DNA of 64,000 bases, from contig NC_089194.1 of assembly GCF_947507565.1 (NCBI RefSeq), positions 868,001-932,000 on the forward strand, written 5' to 3'. Shown here piece by piece: positions 35,107-45,216 of the stretch (the first letter of the stretch is position 1; the number at the start of each line of letters is the position of its first letter). The position numbers were made by a program, and so were the translations under genes. The notes under the pieces were generated by a model that had not been told where the DNA came from, searched no databases, and was given only the letters and a program-made list of their open reading frames with translations. This stretch comes from Oscarella lobularis (lineage: Eukaryota; Porifera; Homoscleromorpha; Homosclerophorida; Oscarellidae).

Positions 35107-36575
35107 CTAGCTAAACAGCCCGTGCTTCGCACGGGCAGTGGGGTATCACGTGTTTGTTTAGGGTTGTGTGCGATCGAAGTTGCGTAGGGTGGCCGCGTCG
35201 TGCAGTAGGTGTGATTAATTGGGAGGCTTACTGTCGTAGTTTGTCGTCCAGTTGTAGGCGTCCGGTGTAGCTTTGACGGCTGCTTAGTCAATGAAATTTC
35301 ATGAGCCATTTTTAAGCTTTCGACGTAAGAATTATGAGAGTGGAGCATTTGTTGCAAATATGCAACAGTTCCTGGTGTCAGCCCCGGCAAAAGGAGATTG
35401 ACGCAATGAGATTTCTTCTTCTTCATTTCCCACAAAATATATTTGTGCGAATTTAGCTTTTCGTTATTCTCCTGACAAAGATGGCCAAAACGGTGGTAAA
35501 TTTGTCCTTGGATTTTGTAGCACGAATTGCAATGACGAAGAAAGAGAATTTTGTCGCATCCCATTGACGTCATTTGGAAAGCCGAATTGCAGCTTCTTAT
35601 TTTTGAAAGAAATTCGAGATTCTCTGTTTCACCTAGTAAAAGGGAATCCAACGGCGGGGGCGGCTTGGGAAGCACTGATATACTGACTTTCCATTATCAC
35701 AGCAGAAAGCAGGCGTTTTACCCGACCATATGAGAGCTTTGCAGTAGGGGCATTGGATTTCCAATTTGCCAATGTGGTTAGGCTGTGGAGGGCAGTCGTT
35801 GTACAGTACTCGTAGGCTGCTGACCTCCTATCTCGTTTGCCTTTGTCTGCGACTGCCTCTTCTCGTTGCAGTTGGTCTGAAGAAACATTACAGTTTCGAA
35901 AAATTACGCGGAGTCCATGTCTGCACGTGTCAGGCCTGGGTTGGGGGCCGCCTGATGTAGCTCTCGCTTGCGACGTCGTGAGCATTGTCCTCTGATGTTG
36001 TGGCGTCTGCGACGGTGGCTGCGGCGGTGGCTGCGGCGGCGCTGTCAGGGAAGGGGAGGTTCTGAAGAAGATATAAGCATGTTACAAATAGAAGAGTGTT
36101 TTTGTTGTCTTTCGCGTAGCGTTCAAGATCAGTGGCGTACATGTTTGTTAGAGCTACAACGTTACCATATAGTAGCAGAAATTTCCATTCAGGTTATAAC
36201 AGGTGAATAACTTATTTTTCATTTATACTTTGAAAAATTTTTGGGTGGGCCTATTCTACCCGGGCCCACCTACTGGCTACGCCACTGTGAATCAAGAGAG
36301 AGCGTTTTCTGTGAGCCATCAAAATCGAATGTAGGCGGAAAAGTACCCGGAAGTCGAGCAAGAAACCCGGACAACGATGACACTCGAAAAGGGGTCCGCT
36401 TGCGTAAAAATGGCGTACTTAGGGAGCGAAATGCCCGGAAAGGGCGATGGCGTCTTCGAGAAAGCGAGAAAAAGGAGGATTTCGTCGCATACCAGCTTCA
36501 ACACGTCGCTCGGAAGGCGTGGCCGCGAAAGCCAAGATGGCGCTTACCGGATTATAGGGATAGATTTATTGATAA
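35107..36575 (-). mobile_element. Degenerate Helitron with intact 3' terminus
   Basis: On the minus strand, 35985-35094 encodes a Helitron-type N-terminal domain: CPYCKALIWSGKTPAFCCDN, then after a frameshift VLPKPPPPLDSLL, IRSCNSAFQMTS, KIQGQIYHRFGHL and LQQMLHSHNSYVESLKMAHE. The Rep and helicase domains are missing. The minus-strand 3' end shows the hallmark hairpin GCCCGTGC-GAA-GCACGGGC (35118-35136), seven bases, and CTAG (35107-35110) followed by T. A paralogous site at about 38628-38634 lacks the interval, giving the outer limits; the 5' end (expected TC) is near 36550-36580 but not fixed exactly. An inner pair CAGTGGCGTA (36130) / TACGCCACTG (36278) may be a nested small element. Not autonomous. 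Confidence 0.75.
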
Positions 36576-36582
36576 CGCGCTT

Positions 36583-36890
36583 TTCGCAGTTATCCGGGCT
36601 CTGTAGACTTATATGCTTTCGACGCGTACACAAGCGAAAGAGTTCTTCTAGCAGCTACTCGCTGTGATCGGTCCCTCAAATGAGACGCGCAGTTAGCTTG
36701 GATACCAGCAAGTTTGAGGTGAGGCCTCTGAAGCCTTCGTCGTCCTTGGCCAACCCAGAAGACGATTTTCTGTTTCACGAAGCCGAAGCTCAGGTCTAGC
36801 AAAAGCCCGATTATCCGCAACTGAATACGTTGAACTCTCAGTTTTATCCTTAGTTTCTGAGAATGGCATTTTTGCTGCTCTATACACTAG
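36583..36890. repeat. Dispersed duplicate segment, copy 1
   Basis: The sequence from CTTTTCGCAGTTATCCGG on is about 85-90% like 38632-38890 by eye. One frame reads RRAVSLDTSKFEVRPLKPSS, SLANPEDDFLFHEAE and is kept in the second copy (RRAVSFDTSKFEVRPLNPSS, SLAKPEDDFLFHQAE), with mostly conservative differences, so this may be an old coding exon. No gene family is recognised. It lies just upstream of the GPCR gene. Confidence 0.5.
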
Positions 36891-37020
36891 TTTAGCAACC
36901 TGTGGTTCGGCACTCCTGGTTACGCGCCTGCTCGCCCACCACTGAAACTAGTTTAGCAACCTGTGGTTCGGCACACCTGGTTATATATTACGTGCCATGC
37001 TCGCCCAGACGCCCACTACT
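36887..37020. repeat. Two direct ~65 bp repeats upstream of the GPCR gene
   Basis: The sequence ACTAGTTTAGCAACCTGTGG (starting near 36887 and again near 36948) heads two copies of a ~65 bp unit ending in CACCTGGTTA; CCTGGTTA occurs a third time at about 37024. Their position 70-220 bp before the GPCR start could make them promoter elements, but this is inference. Confidence 0.65.
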
Positions 37021-37053
37021 GCACCTGGTTACCGATTGTGACGTAGTCACGCC

Positions 37054-37060
37054 TTTATAA
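37054..37060 (+). promoter_or_regulatory. Possible TATA-like box of the GPCR gene
   Basis: TTTATAA lies 53 nt before the ATG at 37113, after a TGACGTAGTCA element resembling a CRE/AP-1 site (37038-37050). An intronless gene with its start so close makes a core promoter here plausible; there is no direct proof. Confidence 0.35.
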
Positions 37061-37112
37061 GCTGGTCGAAGGGGTCGAAGGTCCTCAGAACACTTGTAAC
37101 CTCACAAGTAAC

Positions 37113-38129
37113 ATGAGTGGGTCGGGCGAAAATATTTCATATCTCAATCAATCCAACGCAACGGATGGTCTGAAGAATCTAATTCTCGGCAAGCTTTACA
37201 TTCAGTTGACCTACTTCATTCCAGCTTGCATTCAACTTCCTCTGTGCATAATTGCTCTCGCAGCTATCGCTCGCGTGCGCCTTCTTCGCGTGGGCCAAAA
37301 CATCTACATTATCAATGTCATCTTTTCTGACGTCCTTAGCGCCATCGTCGGATTGTGGGTATTTATCGTTACAAGGTACGACTACAACTATGGCGAGCAA
37401 GGAATGATACCCGCTTGCAAAGCCGTTCTCTTCTTATGGCACTGGCAATTCTGCTGGTCACTGTGGGGAACCGTTCTCATCTCGCGAAGTCGCTACCTAA
37501 CTATCAGCAATCCTCTTGCACCCAGCGTGACGACTCGAAAGGCTGCCATCACAAGTGCCATCACGTGTCTAATTGGATTCTTCATTGCCGCGCTTCCTCT
37601 CTTCACCTGGGCAAAGTACGTCTTTATATACAAAATACTTGGAAGCGGCTATTTTACAACGTTTTGCATGCACGATCGTTCGAATTTCACCGACTATCTA
37701 TCGTTATTGCTTGTCTACTTTGGCATATCCTATTGGCTGCCTTTGGCAATTGTCATATTTTACCTGGTCAAAACTCTGAGATTAGTCATTCAAGCAGTCG
37801 CTGAACGACGACGACTAACTGGCATGGCGTCCAATGACACAGGGAAATCCCCCGCGACTCCTATTTACAAATCCAAAGCCCTCTGGTTCGTCATCGCTAT
37901 CATTTCCTCGAACGCAATTCTTCCTGCTGCATACGTCATTGTACTTTTTACCCGTGCCTTTCGACAAGTAGGTTCGGAGGCCTTCCTCACTTCGTATGTG
38001 ATGCTGACGCTGAATTTTCTCGTCAATTCGGTGCTCTACTGTTTCTGGGTGAGAACGCTTACGAGTTCGATTCGGGACGTAATGTGCTGCCGAAAGCTGC
38101 AGCACAATGTATCAGTGAGAAAGTCGTGA
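37113..38129 (+). CDS. Rhodopsin-like (class A) G-protein-coupled receptor, intronless
   Basis: A 338-residue ORF with seven hydrophobic segments (about residues 28-52, 64-88, 102-124, 144-165, 196-221, 254-278, 288-312). The N-terminus carries N-glycosylation sites (NIS, NQS, NAT). TM2 has the usual Asp (NVIFSDVLSAIVG). The DRY motif after TM3 is SRSRYL, keeping Arg. TM7 has NSVLY (NFLVNSVLYCFW) in place of NPxxY. CKAVLFLWHW before TM3 and FCMHD in loop 2 supply the usual disulphide pair. A short basic tail follows with CC for possible palmitoylation. Length and topology fit class A. The ligand cannot be told; many invertebrate orphan receptors look alike. No frame damage, so probably functional. 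Flanked by repeats on both sides. Confidence 0.9.
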   Translation: MSGSGENISYLNQSNATDGLKNLILGKLYIQLTYFIPACIQLPLCIIALAAIARVRLLRVGQNIYIINVIFSDVLSAIVGLWVFIVTRYDYNYGEQGMIPACKAVLFLWHWQFCWSLWGTVLISRSRYLTISNPLAPSVTTRKAAITSAITCLIGFFIAALPLFTWAKYVFIYKILGSGYFTTFCMHDRSNFTDYLSLLLVYFGISYWLPLAIVIFYLVKTLRLVIQAVAERRRLTGMASNDTGKSPATPIYKSKALWFVIAIISSNAILPAAYVIVLFTRAFRQVGSEAFLTSYVMLTLNFLVNSVLYCFWVRTLTSSIRDVMCCRKLQHNVSVRKS

Positions 38130-38489
38130 AGGCATAGACTATCATGCAGTGAAGAGACACTTCAGCGTCTGCATGAACGGGTGTCTTTGTCTGCATGATG
38201 TCCTGTATGTTCCGACTATTTAAATGTGTGCGTGTGCATGAGAGTATTATTACAATATGAATATTTCCGTGTAAAGATGGCGCGAGGCAGGAGCGCTCGT
38301 ACGTGCCGAACGCCGAAATTCCTGAGGAGAGGCCCCCACTTTGCAAATGGTTGCAACTCACCGTCGGTGCCAAGTGAAATATACTAGGATAGTACCTATA
38401 GTAGAACAACGCGTTTGTGGACCCGTTGTTTATTTAGGTAGCCTGCGAAGTTTTGAAAGGATTTATATTGTTGAATATTAATTAACAAC

Positions 38490-38890
38490 AGTTCTTATGT
38501 TCTTCGCACCAAAATTTATACATTTGCCTAAATTTGCACAATATTTATATCGCTGAGCAACCATTACTCCGGCTACGTTTACTTGCTAAGCAGGTACAGT
38601 GTAATCTAATCTGAAGCCTTCGTATAAGATGCTTTTCGCAGTTATCCGGGGCTCTGTATACGCCACGTGCCATACCTCGTGCCATATTTCTTTCGACCGA
38701 CCTCGAGCGAAAGGAGTTCTTCTAGCAGCTTTTTGCTATGATCGCTTTCACAAACGAGACGCGCAGTTAGCTTTGATACCAGCAAGTTTGAGGTGAGGCC
38801 TCTGAATCCTTCGTCGTCCTTGGCCAAGCCAGAAGACGATTTTCTGTTTCACCAAGCCGAGTCTATGGTCGAAAAGGGCATTTTTGCTGC
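38490..38890. repeat. Dispersed duplicate segment, copy 2 (empty site of the Helitron)
   Basis: 38508-38628 resembles 34990-35103 (CCTAAATTTG-ACAATATTTATAT...GAGCAACCA), and 38632-38890 resembles 36583-36890. In this copy the two halves join directly (GTATAAGATGCTTTTCGCAG), with no Helitron between them. It gives the pre-insertion state of the locus. Confidence 0.7.
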
Positions 38891-40065
38891 TAGATCTATC
38901 AGTCTTACGTTACTTCAAGCAAAAGGTCGAAGTTTTACTAGTTGAACTGATCAATAAATAACGGACTACTAAATAAACGTTACGAAGACAAAAAGGCGCA
39001 ATTTACCTATTGGGACGTGAGAGAAGAATTCGTTTTTCACAGTACAACAATACGAAGGCATATATACAGAAGTTGTTTCTTATTTATTTAGGGTAATTTG
39101 CAACATCTTAGACAAGGCTATCGAAAAAATTTCCGAAGACGACTTCAAAAAAGGGAGCAGCTTTAAACGATACTAGCCTCGATGATTATCAGTACTGGAT
39201 GGAGTAAGTGTCATACCTCTTTATTTCCTAAAGGTGTCTAGTCCGGGCTGAATTTAATTAATTGAATTAAAATCTATTAGAGATATTCTGTTGCAACCGT
39301 TTGAAAGTAGAAAGCGCGTATATGGAGACAGATGATATAGACCTCTACGCTAAAAGATGATGTCATCTTTGGTTGTGTCTCATACAGTACATGGCGGCTT
39401 TGATGAATTGTATCAAAATGCACACACTTTGTCTGGTCGTTGATGAGACATTGCTTTTCCTGTAGGAACAGACGCTGCTAAGATTGCACAACCTTCAAAC
39501 CAGAAGTTAATAAGTCTCTCATCCGCTGAAACTGTAGTGGGACAGGTATAATAATTAATAATAATAATAATGAAAAAAGATGCTTCTATACTGTAATGCA
39601 TTTGATGCTTTCATCATTTTTCTATCTAGAGTTAGATGGTCAGGTCACGGGTTTTCCCCAACCAATGTTTAAGGCAAGAATTTTTTACTTCATATATAAG
39701 GTTTCTTAGTCTTCCATTTCAGGAGAATGAAATCCGACTCTGTCTGGTGGAAGATTGACGTACACGTACAATATCAATGTCTTGGCTGCCAGGCGGCTCG
39801 TCCGCACCTTGTTCAATCTAACTTTGAAAGAAAATCTAGGACTTGTGACCCGTTGCGCGGAACGTAGACTACAAAGAGCCGGCCGGTCTCAGTCGGTGTG
39901 ACAATTCGAATCAAAAGGTACGCTCACTGCAATTCATAGTGTTACATCCCCGCAATTTTTTTCTGTAGCTTTTACTGAATTTGGCAGAAGAAGAGAAAGC
40001 GGAAGAATGGACTTCGTTTTGTACATTAATTCCGTCTTTTCTATTGCACGATATCGGATTTTTGT
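38891..40065. other. Non-coding interval with duplicate fragments
   Basis: No convincing gene. 39640-39790 repeats 34570-34720 (CAGGAGAATGAAATCC-ACTCTG, GGAAGATTGACGTACACGTA). An AAT-rich microsatellite occurs at 39550-39572. Short open stretches such as KAIEKISEDDFKKGSS near 39118 are too short to call. Confidence 0.5.
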
Positions 40066-40457
40066 AGCATGGGGTCCTGAGCACGACCTCGCCTAAGACA
40101 ACTGCTCATTGGGTCCTGAGCATGACCCACATCAAAACCTGCTCCGGTCCTGAGCATGACCTAAAAACTGCTCGCATACGGGTCCTGAGCAAGACCCAAC
40201 AAAAATCTGCTCAAAAAACGCGGAGAGAGGCTGTTGTATTTCAATAAAGAAAAAAATGCAAAATTCTGTCCTCTTCTGTTCTAGGGCAGTTTCAACGGGG
40301 TCATGCCCAGGACCCCACATGGAGCAGTTTTATTTTTTCACGGGGTCATGCTCAGGACCCCATTGGAGCAGTTTTATTTTTTCACGGGGTCATGCTCAGG
40401 ACCCCATTGGAGCAGTTTTATTTTTTCACAGGGTCGTGCTCAGGACCCACCCTGCCC
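40066..40457. repeat. Palindromic cluster of ~40 bp repeats (duplication copy A)
   Basis: The left half (about 40070-40220) carries four degenerate copies of GGGTCCTGAGCATGACCC followed by ...AACTGCTC. The right half (about 40297-40450) carries the reverse complement four times: GAGCAGTTTTATTTTTTCAC then GGGGTCATGCTCAGGACCCC. The two halves together form one large foldback with a ~75 bp centre. A closely related cluster lies at 45590-45990. No protein is encoded. This is a foldback-type element or a satellite-like structure of unknown family. Confidence 0.8.
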
Positions 40458-41031
40458 CTAAAACGAGAGCGTCTGCGCACATGGAGACAAGAGAACACAA
40501 ATACTAATAATTACCTGTAGGCTCGTCGTACAGGAAACGAGTTCTTCCGCCTTTTCCAAATTCTCGAGACAAGAAAAAACGAGAGCCACTGCTAGATCCG
40601 CGCACTTGGAAGTTTCTCTAAATAATCGCAGTCTCGGAAACGTTTTTAATTAAAAAGAAATTGAGTGATTTGCTTACGATGGAGCAACTGCATATGAGGC
40701 TATCTTCATAGATCCTTAGCATATCTGTTGGTGATCACGTGGCGGATATGGCTGAAAATTCACGAACGCGAACTTGCTTTGCCTTCCGATGTCTCTCGGA
40801 CTCTAGAAAAAGGAGAAGGAAAGAGAATTCCACTAGAAGCGAATCCATGCGAAGCACGATTGCTTGGCGGCGAGTGGATGCAGACTCGCTGTGATCGACT
40901 CGAAAAAGATACCGGCGAAAAATCGTCGTTAGACAAACGCTAAGAGCACGAAGACCTTCAGGCTGTACAACGTAGCGATGCAATCGCTCGATGCTAGCTA
41001 CACGGTTCGGACGTCCACACGAAAAGAATGC

Positions 41032-42252
41032 TCACGCCTCGTCGACGCAGACAAAATTGACGGAGTTTCGAAGCTCGTGGTCTGGTTTCGGCCCGTTCAA
41101 TGCCTTGTAGAACCGTAGAACAGCTCCTTTCTCTTGTCTCGGCTACGTGAAGAATTTTACGAGCACGCGGACTGCCCGGATAACATCTGCACGTGCAATA
41201 CAAAATTAGTGAGCCACTCTAGTCTACAGCTCAATAGTCAAGATAACGCAATGCAACGCAACGTACATCTCTTCTAATAAAGACTCATAACGCGTTGTCT
41301 CACTTGAACATTTTTCAAGTCGTCGACTCGATAAGGCGCCCCTTCGCTTCTCCACGTATCAAAGTCCTCGGCAGGAACGACGATATAGACGTAAAACGGG
41401 CCGGAATAGTCGAACGTTTCCATCAAGACTTCCAATATGGCCAAGAAAAGCTGACGCTCGTCCCTGAAGCGACGAGTCGTGATTTGGAGCACGCAGTTCG
41501 GCGTTATGACAACAGGGAAAGTTTCCGACGTCGACATGAAACAGACGTCTTCCCTCTTCGGATGACTCTTCTCCAACTGCCTTTTCAAATCTGCCGGCTC
41601 GTTTCCTTCGAACGTCACTATACGTTCGATGGTCAAATTCACGGGGACAATATCGCCGCTCATATCGACGCACGTTGGCTTCAACTTCGACTCTGCAAAT
41701 TAAAGCGAATCACGACGGAAAATTATTCGTGGGGTGCATATCTCTAGGAACCGTCTTTATCGGCTTCTTGTTCTAGAAGGTAACAAATGTATTTTCTGTG
41801 AAGAAATTCAGATAGATGAGTGTCGTCGTACTAAAAGCGACAGTCGCTCGCCGGGGAGGACAATCAAAAAATGAATTCTTACACACTTCATCGTGATAGT
41901 CCGGTACTTCTGTCACTTTTTGCTTTTTCAGTTGTGTAAAGATTTCATTTCGAATGCCTCTCGACCCGAAGATGTACTTGTAATCCGCATGATTTAAGCC
42001 GGAATTGTCAGGCAGTCGTGGACACGTGAGATGGAGCAGGGTGTGCGGCACGATTTCCATGTTGGGACGAAAAGGATTGACGATTAATTCCCTCTGCAAA
42101 TGGCTATTCCTTGGAAAAGCTGCGGCTTCTCGTTTTATATCGAGCCAGTGCCGATTCGTTTCGAGATCCTCTAGATGCTGCACTCTTCGCATTGCCGTCT
42201 CCACGTCTATCTTGGGGAAAAGAGCCTCGCTCAATGCAACGAGCGAGGCCAC
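41032..42252 (-). CDS. Unrecognised protein, copy A (at least three exons)
   Basis: Minus strand. Exon about 42252-41880 encodes HLEDLETNRHWLDIKREAAA, IVPHTLLHLTCPRLPDNSGL and RNEIFTQLKKQKVTEVPDYH. Exon about 41690-41274 encodes KPTCVDMSGDIVPVNLTIER, FMSTSETFPVVITPNCVLQI and LMETFDYSGPFYVYIVVPAE. A last exon ends FYKALNGPKPDHELRNSVNF, VCVDEA, stop at 41034-41032. No ATG precedes the first part, and exon 1 to 2 cannot be joined cleanly with GT/AG, so the model is incomplete. An 8 nt tandem duplication (GGTTCTAC) precedes the last segment relative to copy B. I do not recognise the family. Conservation between copies in the coding frame argues that it is or was a protein gene. Confidence 0.55.
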
Positions 42253-42640
42253 GAGAGAAAAGACGTTAGTCTAGGGGACGCCAGGGGGGACCCCTCTCCC
42301 TCCCTCGCGAGCTGACGACCGAAGTCGACTTTCTATGGCTCCCCTCGATTGTTCTGTACCTTCATCGCTCATCGAGCGATCGATGAAACACGTTCGTTCT
42401 CCCATGAGGGCTCAGCTCGAAAAAAATGCACACGCACTTGCGCACATTGTTGATGATGACGTCAAGGAGTCATTTTTCGCTGCTTTCAGACACTCAACTA
42501 ACTAACGGCAAAACAACACAACTACACAATATCAAAAATGTCAAGTTCTATATTGTAGTACATAAATAAATCCTGCGAATTGAGAGGACGATGCGCCGAT
42601 GCCCAGCAAATATCCAATGAACGAATAATTGAGATTGTTA

Positions 42641-44905
42641 TTACTTGAAAGCAAACTCGGCTGAGCCGGCTGCGCCTGTGACTCTCAGTGATACAGCTCC
42701 TCTAAGTTCGTCGGGAATAACTCGAGAGGCAAACTCAGATTTCGTCATCATTTCAGAGGGCCAATCAGCGTAGTCGCACAGCGCCAGCAGAATACCGGCG
42801 GAAGGAAAGAACAGAAACTTTTTGAAAAAATCGTCGGAATCCGCGCTCAAAAAGAATTCCAATAGATGAGTCGAAACGAGCTGACTTCGACTTCTCTTCC
42901 TCAGGAGAAGTGGAGGAAGCAATTGAAGCAACGCTTCTTCCCAATAGACGGCCGGATACAGATGAGAGAAACGGCGCAAGACTAAGACGAGTTGATGCAC
43001 GATAAGCGAAGAGCCGACAAACTTGGCAACATCTTCGTACGCGGCGTCGTTCGCGCGCACAGCCTTGCCGTCGCAGTCCAACAGGCGAGCGAAGACGCGA
43101 AAGAGAAACGACGTTTCAGCGCAAAGGTACGACGAAACGGCGACGATGCGCGAACGCGAGAAATTTCGACGAGCTTGCACGGCGGGCGATTGCATTCCGA
43201 CGACGTGGGGAATGGCTTCGAACGGCGAATACCAGTCGACGAGACGCCAAATCCAACGATCGCCAAAACGACGAAGTTCGTCGACGTCGCTTTCGAAATT
43301 GTCGAAAAATCGACGCGTCGTCGAAACGACTTCGTCGCTTCCGGGAGGAAAGAGAGAATAAAAGGGCAACAGATTGTTCTGCACGCCGAACTCTCGCTTT
43401 GTGAGAAGACTTAGAAAGAAATCGACGGCGGCGTGCAATAGGAGCGGGCGAGACTGGACGAGAGACGACGCCGCGCGCAGAGCGTCGCACAACGTGTAGG
43501 CGAATTTCGGCTCGCGTCCGCACGCGGGATCGCGAGCGAATGCACGCAACCCGTTCTCCAACAACCGATACCACAGCTCTCGAAGACGAACGTCGTCGAC
43601 GTCGATGCGAATGCAAGAATCTCGATGATATATAACATAATGCCAATTGCGAGTGCCACCGCGGAGAGAGAGCAATCGGGCGAGAAACTCCAGTCCAACT
43701 TCGTAATGTTCGCTCGACGTGATGACGACGGCAGCTGATAACGCCTTTGGTAGATGAGAGTGGAGATCCTCCTCCGTTAGCTTCTCGACGTATAGAGATG
43801 CGAGTCGAGCGTGAAGACTTCCCGAGCGAATGAACTCGTTGCTCAGCAGTCTCTCCGGACAAACGTTGATGCAGCTCGGTCTTTCTCCGTCAAAAAGCAC
43901 GGCGAGATTTTCATTCGACGACGTCAAAGCCGACGGAATCGCTTCGTCGTTTCGTTTGCAAATCAAGACGTCGAGTTGGCGGAGGCGATTGTGCTCGATC
44001 AATTGCTGGGTCAAGACGGCGAGTGACGAGTCGCCGGTGCAATACGTGTTGAGGTGAGTCAGCGATGCGGCATGCTGCAGTGTTGCTCGATGACACGCCG
44101 CAAAGTAGTCTGCCATCTCCCGCTTGACATTCTTCACGGACGAAATGTCGAGACTCGACAAATGTGTGACACTGGCGAAAAAGTCAATGACCCACTGAGT
44201 GCTCTTGAGAGCCGAATATTCTTCGGCGGATAGAAACACCAACTCGCGCATTCCGAGATGCGTCAAGTTGACAAGACTCGTCGCAGAACGGAAGACCTGA
44301 TACCAACTCGCCTCAGTGTGAGAGACGTCGAGACGAGTGAGATGATTCAGACTCGCGCAAATATTTGCAATTTCGCCGCCCGACGCCGACGTGTAATCGA
44401 CGTCGAGTCGCTCGAGCGAGGAAAACGTCGTCAGCGCGGAAACGTTCAGTTTCGTCACGTGACTAACCGACAGAGAGACCAACGTGCTTTTGCACGTGTC
44501 GTGGAGAGCGACGGGTAGATTCGGCTGGAAGAGGTCGCCGACGCCGAACGACGCATCGATTCGAGTCAAGTGCTTCTGTTCGCGCAGTAGTGAGCGAAAT
44601 TTCGACTTGTCGTTGATCGATGTCGACGGGAGACACAAGGACGTGAGGCGCGCTCGTCGATCGGGATTCATGAGAAGGAATAGCGCCTTTTCAGTCAGCT
44701 TGCCGGTCTGAGAGAGACCTTCCATAAGGGAATCGGCGAGAGGACCGGGTAACTTCAAATTGTCGTCGTGGACGAGAATCTCTTCGACGATCGACGGAAA
44801 GGGAAATGAGGGCGGTAATGCCCATGTTGGAGGAAGACTGCGCTTGTAGTCCGTCTGACAGAGACGTCGAGTGCACAAGTTGGACAAACTTATCGCAGAT
44901 GCCAT
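42641..44905 (-). CDS. ZYG11/ZER1-like leucine-rich-repeat protein, copy A, intronless
   Basis: ATG at 44905 gives 754 residues (MASAISLSNLCTRRL). The N-terminal SLSNLCTRRL fits a BC-box (SLxxLCxxxL) that binds elongin C in cullin-2 ligases. Then come NPDRRARLTSLCLPSTSI, leucine-rich repeats at about 100-340 (SSLERLDVDYT, NHLTRLDVSHT, THLSSLDISSV) and an alpha-helical C-terminal half, as in ZYG11B/ZER1 (about 740-770 residues), which are CUL2 substrate receptors recognising N-terminal glycine degrons. Near 595 WYSPFEAIPHVV resembles YRSFEPILRLL of ZER1. The match is distant, so another LRR/ARM receptor of the same kind is possible. ATG was preferred to the upstream GTG. No frame damage. Confidence 0.6.
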   Translation of the reverse strand: MASAISLSNLCTRRLCQTDYKRSLPPTWALPPSFPFPSIVEEILVHDDNLKLPGPLADSLMEGLSQTGKLTEKALFLLMNPDRRARLTSLCLPSTSINDKSKFRSLLREQKHLTRIDASFGVGDLFQPNLPVALHDTCKSTLVSLSVSHVTKLNVSALTTFSSLERLDVDYTSASGGEIANICASLNHLTRLDVSHTEASWYQVFRSATSLVNLTHLGMRELVFLSAEEYSALKSTQWVIDFFASVTHLSSLDISSVKNVKREMADYFAACHRATLQHAASLTHLNTYCTGDSSLAVLTQQLIEHNRLRQLDVLICKRNDEAIPSALTSSNENLAVLFDGERPSCINVCPERLLSNEFIRSGSLHARLASLYVEKLTEEDLHSHLPKALSAAVVITSSEHYEVGLEFLARLLSLRGGTRNWHYVIYHRDSCIRIDVDDVRLRELWYRLLENGLRAFARDPACGREPKFAYTLCDALRAASSLVQSRPLLLHAAVDFFLSLLTKREFGVQNNLLPFYSLFPPGSDEVVSTTRRFFDNFESDVDELRRFGDRWIWRLVDWYSPFEAIPHVVGMQSPAVQARRNFSRSRIVAVSSYLCAETSFLFRVFARLLDCDGKAVRANDAAYEDVAKFVGSSLIVHQLVLVLRRFSHLYPAVYWEEALLQLLPPLLLRKRSRSQLVSTHLLEFFLSADSDDFFKKFLFFPSAGILLALCDYADWPSEMMTKSEFASRVIPDELRGAVSLRVTGAAGSAEFAFK

Positions 44906-45005
44906 GTTGTTTTTTGAGCATGAGCAGCTTACGATCACGTGATTTTAACCAATAAAATGAGTTACAGTTACAAGTTACAGTACATACAATTTCCGTCTTA
45001 CACTT

Positions 45006-45055
45006 ACTGTACGTATATTCTTATAGTGGTATTATACTAAGAATATACGTACAGT
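45006..45055. repeat. 18 bp perfect inverted repeat
   Basis: ACTGTACGTATATTCTTA (45006-45023) and TAAGAATATACGTACAGT (45038-45055) pair around a 14 nt loop, 100 bp upstream of the copy-A ZYG11-like gene. In copy B the region is reduced to one arm (about 50503-50530). Confidence 0.7.
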
Positions 45056-45089
45056 ATAATTGTACAGCCGGCTTGACGTGAAACGCTGA

Positions 45090-45216
45090 TTAACCATTTG
45101 TAGACGGTTCAACCTCATGCAGCTGTCGCAGTGGCTTCATAGTTGTAACATTTCTAATCCCTTTCCCTTGCCTAAAGATCTAGAGATTTGATTCTTTGAA
45201 CAGCTCCACCTCCATG
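45090..45216 (-). pseudogene. Relic of a Gal-3-O-sulfotransferase gene 3' end
   Basis: Minus strand reading from 45216: MEVELFKESNL, stop, then RQGKGIRNVTTMKPLRQLHE, VEPSTNG, stop. The intact gene at 60310-61440 reads WEVEEYKKEMVALCKGKGFK, DINSMKSQLKFHRPQMVN at its end. Nucleotide similarity is also clear (ATTAACCATTTGT-GACGGT). It is present in duplication copy A only; the bulk of the gene is absent. Confidence 0.6.

Noticed and set aside
36130-36287. Small hAT-like element with CAGTGGCGTA termini
   Set aside because: The 10 bp inverted ends are present, but no matching 8 bp target duplication is seen, so I only mention it within the Helitron entry.
36241-36606. Arg/Lys-rich open frame before the GPCR
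   Set aside because: Lies mostly inside the Helitron insertion; no similarity to known Helitron proteins and no splice context.
40070-40460. CRISPR-like repeat array
   Set aside because: Repeats are palindromically arranged with near-identical spacers in an animal genome; this is a foldback structure.
43023-43862. Long open frames opposite or out of frame to the ZYG11-like genes
   Set aside because: Antisense or frame shadows in a CGA/CGT-rich coding region; no domain logic, and they change freely between the two copies.
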